A stretch of DNA of 64,000 bases, taken from Trichoplax sp. H2 (taxonomy: Eukaryota; Placozoa; Uniplacotomia; Trichoplacea). Positions 27,257 through 37,571 of this stretch are shown piece after piece. The position numbers and the translations under genes were made by a program. The DNA is taken from contig NOWV01000009.1 in the NCBI GenBank assembly GCA_003344405.1, positions 682,001 through 746,000 of the forward strand. Direction: 5' to 3'. The first letter of the stretch is position 1; each line of letters begins with the position of its first letter. The notes beneath the pieces were generated by a model, which was given only the letters and a program-made list of their open reading frames with translations, had not been told where the DNA came from and searched no databases.

Positions 27257-27947
27257 GGAGTAATGTAGGAAGAGTCGTCGTACCCGAACGTAAACTCAGA
27301 TCAGAGGAAAATCGAGGACAGCCTTTTAACTATCTAGTTTCGAGAATGCATGTTATTATACTGTCTACAGGTCAATAAAATAACTCAATAGGTGATTAAT
27401 TAGCTGAAGAAGAGCATCAATTTTTCATATTATCTGTTCGTAGAACACAAGCCGAACTAAGATGGTACTCGATGGCATATTGAATATGTTATTTTATGAA
27501 ACATTATACAGTACTTGTATATAAAAATATGCATGAAGTTGAGTAGAAACCGCTGCCATGTTCGTAAATGTTGATCACAGCAATGATTTTAATTAATGAC
27601 TTTACAGCATACGTGAAACAGAGCGAACGCATTCAGGTACTGTGGTACAGGGTGTACAATTCAAGTTACTACTTAGGGGTTACAGTATTATGGGAACTTG
27701 AAAGGATCGCATGTTTAGTAGCAAATTGCTGTACTCTAGCGTTAAAAAATTATCTGCGTTGCTAAAATGATATACTGTACTATATTATAATAAAAATATT
27801 TTAATAACAACCTCAGGTACCATTTCCTTGACGATATTAGGATAATTCTGGCCCGCTGCTTCGTTTAGTGACTTAGACTTGAAGGAAGGTATAACCTTCA
27901 ATGCCTTCAATAACCTTGAATAACTACTATTGGAGAAGTTACGATCT

Positions 27948-28340
27948 ACTGTGTACAGTACATACAGTACTGTACAGTATACAGTATTAGGCATTTAAGC
28001 AACACGAATGGAATACTGTACAGTACAGTACAAATTACAGGTTCTCGAAAAAAAGTACGGTAGAGACTTTAGGCAGTGACTACAGTACAGTACTGTATAG
28101 TGGAAACCAAGATGCTCACTGTTCACAACAGCATGTACAGTACAGTACAGTACATTGTACAGTACTAATCATAAGAGGTGACAGATTACAGTACTGAGAT
28201 ATTGACAGTGAAAAGAAACGCTTTCTTTCGCGTCAGTTCGCTGATCAGGGACTTTTCTTAGAAGTCGCTAGTAGTGTACACTGTACTGTCCTGTAACTGT
28301 ACAGTACTGCTTAATTAATTAAGCACATACAGTACAGTAT
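27948..28340. repeat. dense TACTG/CAGTA palindrome cluster upstream of INTS14
   Basis: At least six patches in 400 bp: 27952-27986, 28014-28031, 28081-28098, 28135-28167, 28276-28307 and 28329-28341, most of them self-complementary about GTAC. The cluster ends about 210 bp before the INTS14 start codon. Confidence 0.85.
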
Positions 28341-28550
28341 AAGTGAGTATCTGTATGTGTTCTTAGAAAGCAGTTCTACTTGGCAGTTACTCAGTAGCAG
28401 TTGCATTTCAGTTACTGTTCAGTACTGATGAGGTGATTCTTTACAGTAAATACTTAATACCTGTATTCAATAAAGTAAATTATTACATGAGAATCGGTGG
28501 AACTGCAATACTAATGTTAGCATAGATTGGAACTGAAATAAATTATTCTA

Positions 28551-30354
28551 ATGCCTACTTTGGTATTGTTAGATGTATCCTTGTCAATGTGCCGTCCAGC
28601 TACTAATGAGCACATTGATACAGAAGGAAATGACAATGAAATTTCGCGTAGACAGTTAGCACACCAAGGTTTGAGAGCCTTTTTTGATTATCTAGCGAAT
28701 AATTTTCGTTTGGAGTTTACAAGTTTAGTAGTTTTTTCTTCATTGTGGGAAGAAATCGTTCCTTTCACACGCGATTACGAGCTATTGAAATCGAAATTAT
28801 CTAAAGCTGAAACTTATGACAAAACATGCTTTGCCTCTGCTTTCGAGGCAGCCAGATCGGTTATTTCAGATGGTTGGGGGCCTTCTACACCTTTTCATGT
28901 CATATTAGTCACCGATGGACTACCTGGAGTGGGTGATGGTAGCCTTCGTCAATTTCTCGATAGCCAGGAAGTGATTACCCTGCCATTCACTAGTAAATTG
29001 CACATTATCTGCATTTCTCCTCTAGAGGAAGTTGGAAGCAACCTCCATTGGTATAAACAACTCTGCGATACAACTAGCAGCCACGGTGGCCATGTCTACT
29101 TTCCAGAAAAACCACTTACACAGCAATCAGTTGAAAAAGCTTTCATGCAGCTTGCGGAGAATAATTATATGCCTTACAAGGGAATTTTACAATTTGGAAA
29201 CTTACGTTCTAATGTTAATCTCGTGCCACCCCCCATTAATATAATGGGTTATAATTCCACGGATGATTACGACTTTCCTCCTTTCCCTTATGAACTAAAA
29301 ATTTGCGGATTTCTTGATTCCGTGGATGTTGGGCAGCCGCCTTGTATAGCCAGGCATTTGGTATTGCCTTATTCTTCACCTCATAATCTGGATGAAGCTG
29401 GGGCACATGACGCCTCAGGAAGCGATAGTAGTTTTGATGATGCAGTCGTTGATGATAGTCATACACCATCATTTTGTGTACTATTACATGGAAGCTTGAA
29501 AGTTGAGAAAATGGTGGCACTCGTTAAATTAAGGTACAGTAAGTAGTTTATGAATATTAGAATAGTATTGTACATTTTACTTTTATCTTAGGTAATGTAC
29601 TTATTTCGTATTCTCTGGTATAGTGACGATTGGTTTGGCATACTTCAGTCGTGGGCAGATTCTAAAAAGAAGTCAAACTTGGTTTTATCCATATTTGAAC
29701 CTGCGATTAAATTGTCATGGCTTGGTGAATTAACCCAATTAGGACCTTCTATAGATGAAGATGTAAATCCTTATGTTACCGTCAATGAGGATGAAGAAGA
29801 GTCACCATTTCCGGTACCTTTGGCAGGCTATTTTAGCTATCACCACCAAGGATTTTTAATCTGGACTAAAAATTCGTTGCAAGTAAGCCATAGAAATATA
29901 GAGAAAGTGCTTCTATTTTACAAGATATAATTAGATATGATATATTGTACTTCAGTCGGATATTCAGAAGACACTACGCTATGCCAGAAGACTCCCTGAT
30001 AAAAAGCAGGCATTTTATAAGGTGTGGAATAGAGAAATATTATTCTGTATCGGAAATGCTTTACCTACATACATTCTAGATTCTTAGAGATTATAGTTAA
30101 CGTTTAAAAACTCGTTATCACGTCCTCCGGATGCTTCTCACCATATAAATCCTTTCTAATGATAGGAAGTCAACAAGCTGAGAAGAAATGCTCTTGTCTA
30201 TAGTTTTGATGGTGTCATAGCTTGTATTGCAAGTCTACTATTAAAGGAAGCCGAGAACGCTACTTCCCAGCAAGCTGTTACATTGCTGAAGCATGTAGCC
30301 GCACACCTTCGATCAGAAAATGTTTATAGTACGATCGAGCCTGTACCAGTATAG
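28551..30354 (+). CDS. INTS14: Integrator complex subunit 14 (VWA9)
   Basis: Subunit of the nuclear Integrator complex, which cleaves nascent snRNAs and terminates paused transcription; INTS14 forms a module with INTS13 and INTS10. Four exons: 28551-29533, 29624-29882, 29956-30021, 30166-30354; phases fit and the product is 498 aa (human 518). The N-terminal VWA domain (residues 2 to about 205) keeps a full metal-ion site: D8-x-S-x-S in LLDVSLSM, the Thr in YDKTCFASA, and VTDGLPG. The middle and C-terminal parts carry the diagnostic strings FCVLLHGSLKVE, QSWADSKKKSNL, WLGELTQLGP and SDIQKTLRYARRLPDKKQAF. The ATG at 28551 matches the family start (MPT). It is head-to-head with the AF9-like gene, another regulator of transcription elongation. 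Confidence 0.97.
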
Positions 30355-33309
30355 TATAAAAAGAGTACCGACCTGGTAGGCCTAGTCACCGTCAAGTGTT
30401 TTTCCGATATTGTGGAAAATGATAGCAATAATAACAATCACGATACAGTACCCATTTCCTTCTACCACTCCTGTCTGTGTTATCCATTTGAATGAGGTTA
30501 AAGTTGTATCGATACTTGAGAAATGTACAGTTGGATGTAGCTGCAGTATTACAGTTATCAATCACTATTTGTAACTCCAGTGGTGCATTTCGAATCTATA
30601 TGCTGGACTTTATCGTATGTCTAAAAGTCTTTAGAATTACAATATAACGATATTGATACAGTATTTCTAGAATGCAATTGATTGATATATCTCAGAAAAT
30701 CTTTTGCTCTCATACCGAAGTCTGAGTAAGTAGATTTTATTTCTGTTATAACTTATTTTGGATATTCAATCTGAGAGAAGTTTTAAACTGGGAATAATTA
30801 TGTGGCAATTATCCTTGCCTGAAATGAACGAACACAAACCATTGGATATTTACTTTAGAAACTTGTATATAAGATATGACTGATGAAGTATATTAAATGT
30901 TGTTAGGTGAGAATTAATTACCTAGAATGAAAGAATGGATTACTTATACATAAAGTCATCAGTATCCAATTCATGTAATAAACCTGAAGCTTTGAATAAT
31001 GATATATAACAGATTACGTTAGGGTTAATATGCAATGGTATAGCACTATATCTTATATTCAAATGCCATAAGAATTAACACAATATTAATCTGTCGAATC
31101 TAAGACAGCATGTTCATAACAACAATCTCATGGATTTCTTAGGATAGGAATATAATACATGAATATAAGTACGAATCGTCCGCTGAAGCGTGTTTAATAC
31201 AATTGTATGCCATAATTATATTAAATTGTTATGTAATACAATTTAATAATCACGGGGCATGACGGCATACGTATAAACCGAATGCAAACGTTACATCCAA
31301 AGATAGGAGTACAGCAGCAGTTATATCATTAAAGTTGTCAATAAGAAGCCAATGCGTGTTCATACGCGATATACATTATATGGATTTAACTACCGGATAT
31401 AAAGTTTGTAAACATAAAACGATAAAAGCATCATAAATTCTTTGTGAAATCGATTTACACATCGTATATGATGATCAATGAATGATTTATGGTCTTAAGG
31501 ATAAAATGTAGTAGTACACGTAATTAATTTTTTCATAGTCACGTACTACCGTAGTTTTGGCGTATAATACAGTATACGATATAGATTATACAGAGTCTAG
31601 TACACAGTTTTAACGAAGTTTGTAAAATGTTCGTATATTATATTGCTATGTAGGTCAATAATTTGATAAATTATAAATAAACCGCAGTCATCGCTCGGTC
31701 AAATCGGCGATCAACTGTAGTAAGGCAGTGTTACAACAACAACTAACTTACCAATAAGCTTGATTAGGAAGATGTTTTACATCTACTAAACTGAATTCTA
31801 GAGGAAATTATTATATTCGAGTACTAGACTAACAAGTAAAATAGTAACACGATGATAAGCATGACTTAGAGACAGAGACTCTATCGAGCATTGTATAAAA
31901 TACTCATGATTAGTAACTCTACAATAAGAGCGTCATATGCTAATAGAGACAAGTTATTAGAATTTTTCTATTACGATCAGAGAATTCAATCGCCGGCTGT
32001 TAGTAACAACAAGGAACCATAAATTGATTGCATTTCTGGAATAAAAGGAAGTCAAATAAATTGAAATCTTTCTGCAGGAGTGAGGAGAAAAGTTGTCGTA
32101 CATCACTGAAAGGCAATGAAAACAAGTATAAAATTACCAACGAAAACAGTTAACAGTGCTGTAATAGTACGTAATTCTTGAAGGGCAGGGCTTTCCAAAG
32201 ACATTCAACGTAAAATATCTTCATTTTCAGGATGACGTAGTTACAACAGTTTCAGTGCCGCACACTTGGACTATTGGTAAAGAGCACCAAGATTTTTGAT
32301 ACTTAGTGTACGGTACGAAACTGATGTTAGCAATGTATGATTATGTGGCACAATTTCTTACGTTAAAAAGAGCTCAAACGCTAACTTTCACATAAATCAA
32401 AATAATTTATTTAATAATTTAGAACTTTAAATTAAATCCAAGTCAGGGAGTTTTAATACGGTCATTAACTGATCGTTAGGTCTAGAAACGGTCAAGACTA
32501 GATATCGGCAACATAGTTTAAACCGATGTTGAAGTGGTGCGATTGGCAAAATTTGTGCCATTTCTGCTGGAAATTGTGCCAATCGCATTATTTCGAGATC
32601 AATCGCATTATTTCGAGATCGATTTAAACTATGTTACCGATATCAAATCTTGACTATTTCTAGACTTTACGATGAGTTGATGATTGTTTTAAAACTACCT
32701 AACTTGAATTAACTTACAGCTTTAAATTATTAAATTATTCAAATTTAAGTAAAAATCAGCTTTTGAGTTATTTTTAAAATAAGAAACTGTCGTACATAAT
32801 CATGCATCACGAGCGTCTTTTACCTATTAAACTCATGTAACTATGTCATCCTGAAAATGAAGAACACAGTACTGTGATAAATAAGCAATTTACAATGAAA
32901 ATAGTAGTAAATGGTATTATAAACCATTGGCCCATTGCCTACTGCATAAAAAGACGTGCACTACATTCTGCTAATGTGGTTTCTCTTACAACTACTAGCA
33001 AGCACAGCTAGAAGATGGGGTTTCGCTAATACATCTACTGTACATACTGTACGTAAGCAACTCGGTGAGGTACAGTAGCAATGTCTTAATGCATCATAAG
33101 TAGAATCCAAGTGGCATAAGTGTGCATCTAAAAAGTATTGCTTTTTAGGAGTTAAATACTGTATCAGACTCATGATATTATAATCTAATCTCGTGTTGAG
33201 ATTTATTAGAGCAACTTAAGTTAAAAAGACATTATGAGAAAGATTCGACTAAGTATAAGTATTGTACTTACCACATAATAAAACACAAGCTTCAGTATGC
33301 CATGCTTGC
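30355..33309. other. convergent intergenic region INTS14 / ABHD17
   Basis: No gene or RNA seen. The main content is the foldback element at 32218-32863. A short TACTG-like run (CTACTGTACATACTGTACG) lies near 33037. No canonical AATAAA stands out close to the INTS14 stop. Confidence 0.5.
32218..32863. mobile_element. foldback / MITE-like element with long imperfect terminal inverted repeats
   Basis: The two halves are reverse complements over most of their length. The tips TCTTCATTTTCAGGATGAC (32218) and its complement (ending 32863) match with one difference in the first 19 bases. Further paired blocks are GATTATGT...TTTCTTA, GTCAGGGAGTTTTAA against GTTAGGTAGTTTTAA, and CTAGAAAC-GGTCAAG with GATATCGG-AACATAGTTTAAA. 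The left arm has about 60 extra bases (near 32255-32320) and the right arm a 20-bp internal duplication (ATCAATCGCATTATTTCGAG, twice from 32589). No coding capacity and no clear target-site duplication. Arms have diverged by roughly 15-20 percent, so it is an old insertion. Superfamily cannot be told. Confidence 0.8.
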
Positions 33310-34660
33310 TCAGGTCACTATCTTTTTATTGTCTTTACTATTGATTTCATGACTAAAGAACTTTTTTAATCTCTCTAGATATTGGCCGTATAACTCCACG
33401 TCGTTATGACCGGCTCCTTCCACCCATAAAGGCTCGACTGCGTGTAGACATTTCTCATACATTGTTATTCCATGAGAAATATCTACTACTTCATCTTCAG
33501 TACCATGAATGACCAATACGGGAGAGACAACTTTATGAATTTTATCAATGCTACAATACAATAATTCGACGTATTACAAAATGAAAGTGTTTCATGAAAA
33601 AGAAATGCGTGAGTACCTTAAACTGATATGTAAGAAGCTACTCTTACTGCTATAATCATGATTATAATGGTGCATCGTCTTATAGAAGGCAAAAATTGTA
33701 TTAGTAAGTATGTGCTGACAGCACTAGCACTGTGTTACAGAACCATATAGCAGTAGAGTATGACTCCTAACGTTAATTTTTTCAGTTCTAACGAAAATTC
33801 GCGTCAAGATGCTATGTGTAATGATTATAATCGATATATTTATATCTTAGTTATATATATAATCAAGGAAGTATTGTAACGTTAGAATAAGACTCGTAGA
33901 ATTTATGCTGTATATGTTATGCAATTCAGCGAGATTGGCGATCGTAATAGCATTAGAGTATAATAGAAGGTATTCGGCAAATGCTACTCACCGAATTATT
34001 ATTTTAATTTACATACCTCCGAAAGGGATCGCAGCAAATATCTTTATTAGTGTTTGGAAAAGCAACCCGTACGCCAGATAGGAGAGGAGAGTGTAGCACA
34101 ACGCCAGCACATTCATATCTCGATGCTAAGTCAATCGTAGCAACGGTGCCAATACTTTGGCCATACAAGATTATGCTGTCCGGTGTAACTGCATAACGAT
34201 TACGTAAAGCTAACCAAGCGGCATCGATATCAGCATATATATTTTTTTCGCTAGCTCTGCCTGTACTAGCTCCATAGCCGGAATAATCATAGGAGAAAAT
34301 ATTACAATTTAATCGTGTGCCCAGGCCGATATAGAAACTTGCCATTTGTCCTAAATCTACGGCGTTACCGTGGCTAAACAACAGAGTATTACGGCTACTT
34401 AGCGAGCAACGGACCAGCATACAAGCGATTACATTTCCACGTTTAGTACGACAATGAAATACTTCGATACATTCTTGTTCACGATCTGAATACTGCCAAT
34501 CTGCATTATCATTGAAATTTAGTTTACATCTTCCGTTACTGTCTTCAATGATAGAATAAGTTGGTTCTGGGGCCATAAAAGCTAGTTTTGAAACGATCCG
34601 AGATGGACAAGGAGGGCAGCAGAAGAGACAACAAATATCTGAACACGAGAGTCCGTTCAT
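33310..34660 (-). CDS. ABHD17: ABHD17-type alpha/beta hydrolase (protein depalmitoylase)
   Basis: Membrane-anchored serine hydrolase; vertebrate ABHD17A/B/C remove palmitate from N-Ras and PSD-95. Two exons: 34660-34017 and 33550-33310; 294 aa (human about 290-330). The N-terminus has the family Cys cluster ([14 protein letters not shown], residues 6-19), known to be palmitoylated. The hydrolase core shows [13 protein letters not shown] (oxyanion-hole region), the nucleophile elbow GQSIGT with Ser169, the acid Asp234 in HGTEDEVVD, and catalytic His263 in [10 protein letters not shown]. All triad residues are present and the C-terminus [13 protein letters not shown] is typical. It shares a pentamer-rich head-to-head region with MRPL15. 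Confidence 0.96.
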
Positions 34661-34859
34661 GTCGATAATGGTATATTTTGAAAGATTGAGTTCATACGCG
34701 TATGCTGGCTGTATTCGTATTGATTTACGGCGACGATAATAGGAATGCCTAGAGCTTTTCTGATTTCCCTTAGAAAGAAAATTTAAAATTTGCTAATTAC
34801 TCTCTTGCTATATAAACTGAATAAGACTACGCATCTAAGTTGACCATAAAAAAATAATA

Positions 34860-35245
34860 ATAATACAGTATACAGTACAGTGTAGTACATACGTACTGTA
34901 TACCGGTAAACGAGTATACGCTTACTGTAATCGCTCATACTGTACAGTACATAATAAACTTCGTTCTAATGAGAAAAAGCATACAGTACTGTACACTGTA
35001 CAGTACAGTACAGTAGTTCGCAAATTATCCACCACTTTATAAAGTACTGTAGTACCGTATTGTAATTTAGTGAACTGTACAGTACTACAGTATACAGTAC
35101 CAGTTAAAAATATAGTATTCTTTTGGTGGTACGGAACAGTATCCTTTCTGCTTTGACTGTACTGTACGGTACTGTACACTGTACAGTATACAGTACAGTA
35201 TAGCTGGCACATAATGTACTGTACACTGTACAGTACAGTACAAAA
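34860..35245. repeat. dense TACTG/CAGTA palindrome cluster upstream of ABHD17
   Basis: Patches at 34864-34888, 34936-34950, 34981-35016, 35044-35058, 35076-35102, 35157-35206 and 35216-35243. Several are long self-complementary stretches such as TACTGTACACTGTACAGTA. Open frames over them translate into meaningless TVLYCTV-type repeats on both strands. Confidence 0.9.
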
Positions 35246-35482
35246 CTAAGGAGTACTAAAAAAGGAAAGTTTTAAGAAGGGTTAAGAGGGACGTAAAACA
35301 ATCAATCGTTCGTTGACTATACTAGTAATGCAGAGGCCGTTTATTTTACTGGTTTTTCAACTGTATCACATGTTCGTATCGGCACACTATTCTGTCCGTA
35401 ACATTGACATTCAAATTAGCTGCTAAGTTGGTTTTGTGCAGTATGGTATACGGTTTCGTTAGTACTGTATAGTAGAATTAAA

Positions 35483-35583
35483 GGGGCTAATTTATGTAAT
35501 GGGCGATTTTATCGAGCGGCGACTATACAGTATAAAATTATAGAGGCTGTTATATAAAATCACCGATTATATAAATTAGCCCC
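35483..35583. mobile_element. small foldback element, 30-bp inverted arms
   Basis: The left arm 35483-35512 (GGGGCTAATTTATGTAAT...) and right arm 35554-35583 are reverse complements at 27 of 30 positions, with a 41-bp loop holding one TACAGTA. The size and arms suggest a MITE remnant or short foldback element. No target-site duplication is evident. Confidence 0.75.
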
Positions 35584-35694
35584 GTCGGAATGGCCGGAAA
35601 AATGATAGGCCTCCACATTACTTTGCATTGCCGGCCGTTTTGCGTCCCTGTTTCTTTCCTTTTAGTAGTCCCTGACAAAACCCTCTTTTATTTT

Positions 35695-36245
35695 ATAGTA
35701 CAGTACTGTACAAAGCATTGCTAGTGAAACCCATGAACGAAATATACTGTAATTAATTATTAATTTCGGTCAGTCTTCTAAAAAAAAATAATATAATAGT
35801 ATTATTATTGTACGCGAATGTAACATAGGCGGAATTAATGTTGAACTGTTTTAGGGTCATTTGATATGTAATATATTCACTAATCATGTACAGTATCACT
35901 AGTATTCAGTACTGTACAGTACAGTAAAACAGCCATCTCAGTCTCGTTTACGGTCTACAGTATAACTACACCTGTTAGTACAGTACTAACAGGTGTAGTT
36001 GTACTGTAGTCCAAATACAGTACTGTACAGTACAGTACTGTAAACCACAGTACAAACAAACACTGTAGCACTGTAAAGGCTTTTCCTTTCTGTACTGTAC
36101 ATACAGTACTGTACTGTACAGTACTATACAGCTGTACTGTACAGCGAAACAGAACGACCAATAAGTTATTAAGATTATCTCTCGGTCGTGGTACAGCACT
36201 GTGAACGATACAGTACAGTACACTGAGTACAGTAAAGGAGTAACA
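35695..36245. repeat. dense TACTG/CAGTA palindrome cluster upstream of MRPL15
   Basis: Patches at 35698-35714, 35907-35928, 35978-35986, 36016-36044, 36092-36146, 36190-36216 and 36227-36260. The 36092-36146 patch carries six runs in about 55 bp. The arrangement mirrors the cluster on the ABHD17 side. Confidence 0.9.
35964..36000. repeat. perfect 17-bp inverted repeat with 3-nt loop
   Basis: AACTACACCTGTTAGTA (35964-35980), loop CAG, then its exact reverse complement (35984-36000). The centre is itself a GTACAGTAC copy, so the pentamer palindrome lies at the heart of a longer one. It lies about 320 bp before the MRPL15 start codon. It could form a cruciform in DNA or a hairpin if transcribed. 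Confidence 0.9.
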
Positions 36246-36317
36246 CTAGTACTGTACTCACAACTACTCCAATAGTGATGACAGTAATCTTTAAAGTCGT
36301 AAGGTGTGCGTAGAAAC

Positions 36318-37296
36318 ATGGCGGCTGTCCTTGGACATATCGAGAAGAATCTATCACTCTTAGCTAATTTACCGCGCGTAGCTTTGAATAATATACGAGA
36401 TATACCTGGCGCAAGGAAAGCTGCAGTACGTGTAGGTAGAGGTCCAGGATCTGGACGTGGAAAAACTTGCGGACATGGTCATAAAGGTCAAGGCCAGCGT
36501 AATCCTAGCAAACCTCGTTTAGGTTTCGAGGGTGGTCAAACACCATTTTATTTAAGAATCCCAGAACATGGCTTTAAGAATAAATTTCGTAAAGAATATG
36601 AGCTCGTAGATCTAGGAAAGCTCCAATTAATGATCGATCAAGGCCGTATTAACCCTAAATCACCGATAGACATGAAAGTTTTACGCGATTCTGGGGCTGT
36701 TAGCAAGAAAATTACCCACGGTGTTAAATTGCTAGCGAAGGTATAAAAAACCTACAAGTAGTTTAGATCGTTTTAGAATTTATGCATATTGCGATGTTTT
36801 AGGAGCATCTTATAATAAAATTTTACGTAGCGCAACAATACATAATACAACTTATTAAACGGTGGATATTTGTATATAATGGATGAGCTCTTTGTTAATC
36901 TGGTATTACATGTTGTCTTTCAGTAAATTATATTAATACTGTATCAAATTTGCTTATTCAAAATTATAGAACTCCGATAAATTCAATTCAAAACTCGATA
37001 TTGAGGTATCTCGAGCAACTCCGCTAGCTATATCTATGATAGAACAAGCAGGAGGTAAAGTTACTTGTGCACATTATAACAAATTGGGATTGAGATATCT
37101 TCTAAAGCCGGAAAGATTTATTGATCGATTGCCACCTCGTCGTGCACGTCCCAAACCGAAGCAAATGACCTATTATACAGATCCTCACACTCGTGGATAT
37201 TTAGCTGATGAAGATGAAATACGTAAACTGCGTAAAATGAATCAAAGAAGAAATAAGCCGAAAGATTACATTGCACCCAAAGAAACTGCTGTATAA
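36318..37296 (+). CDS. MRPL15: mitochondrial large ribosomal subunit protein uL15m
   Basis: Component of the mitochondrial 39S subunit. Two exons, 36318-36740 and 36970-37296, join on a codon boundary; 249 aa. The L15 core is clear: a Gly-rich basic stretch binding rRNA (VGRGPGSGRGKTCGHGHKGQ, residues 42-61), FEGGQTPFYLRIPEHGF, and in exon 2 LDIEVSRATPLAISMIEQAG and YYTDPHTRGYLADEDEIRKL. Start chosen at MAAVLGHIEKN; a frame open further upstream adds only RRN and no ATG. The N-terminal 30 residues are compatible with a mitochondrial presequence. The protein ends about 40-50 residues sooner than human MRPL15 (about 296 aa), with a basic tail NQRRNKPKDYIAPKETAV. Confidence 0.97.
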
Positions 37297-37380
37297 TATA
37301 GAATTACATATGCATTAGAGACTAATACTAAATTTTATTCTATATAATATTTCTATGAATTCGTCTGAAATCTCAAAGTA

Positions 37381-37386
37381 AATAAA
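37381..37386 (+). terminator. poly(A) signal AATAAA of MRPL15
   Basis: Canonical AATAAA 85 bp after the MRPL15 stop codon, followed by T-rich sequence. Confidence 0.6.
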
Positions 37387-37544
37387 CCAGTGAATCAGCC
37401 GTAATCCATTACTAATTTTATCTCCTTAGCAATGAAATAATCTGAATTTAGAAATTTGTATAATTCGCACAACTTTATTATCATCGTGATTTCCCAATTT
37501 ATTTACTGTAAGTAATCCTGATTTTTATCAACGATAGATCCTAT

Positions 37545-37571
37545 TTACTGTACTGTACTGTACTGTACTGG
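37545..37571. repeat. (TACTG)n microsatellite, about four units
   Basis: Uniform run of TACTG with no strand switch, the simplest version of the pentamer found in the palindromic clusters. It is the clearest copy outside a divergent region. Confidence 0.85.

Larger units (their letters stand above)
24476..28550. promoter_or_regulatory. divergent intergenic region AF9-like / INTS14
   Basis: Head-to-head region that must hold the promoters of the YEATS gene (-), plus its missing first exon, and of INTS14 (+). Pentamer/GTAC palindrome patches are spread from 25155 to 28340 and become densest in the last 600 bp before the INTS14 start. Open stretches at 26370-26697, 27568-27765 and 27785-27994 are partly made of this repeat and are not believable genes. 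No TATA-type element can be assigned. Confidence 0.5.
34661..36317. promoter_or_regulatory. divergent promoter region ABHD17 / MRPL15
   Basis: The 1.65 kb between the two head-to-head start codons must hold both promoters. It contains two dense pentamer/GTAC clusters (34860-35245 and 35695-36245), a foldback element (35483-35583) and a perfect hairpin (35964-36000). The last pentamer copies lie within about 80 bp of the MRPL15 ATG, overlapping where its core promoter or 5' UTR should be. Confidence 0.6.

Noticed and set aside
34922-36357. Several long open frames on the minus strand with Tyr/Cys/Thr/Val-rich translations
   Set aside because: They are the translated pentamer palindromes (TVLYCTV-type repeats). 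The same motif gives the same peptide in other clusters and on both strands, so no protein is implied.
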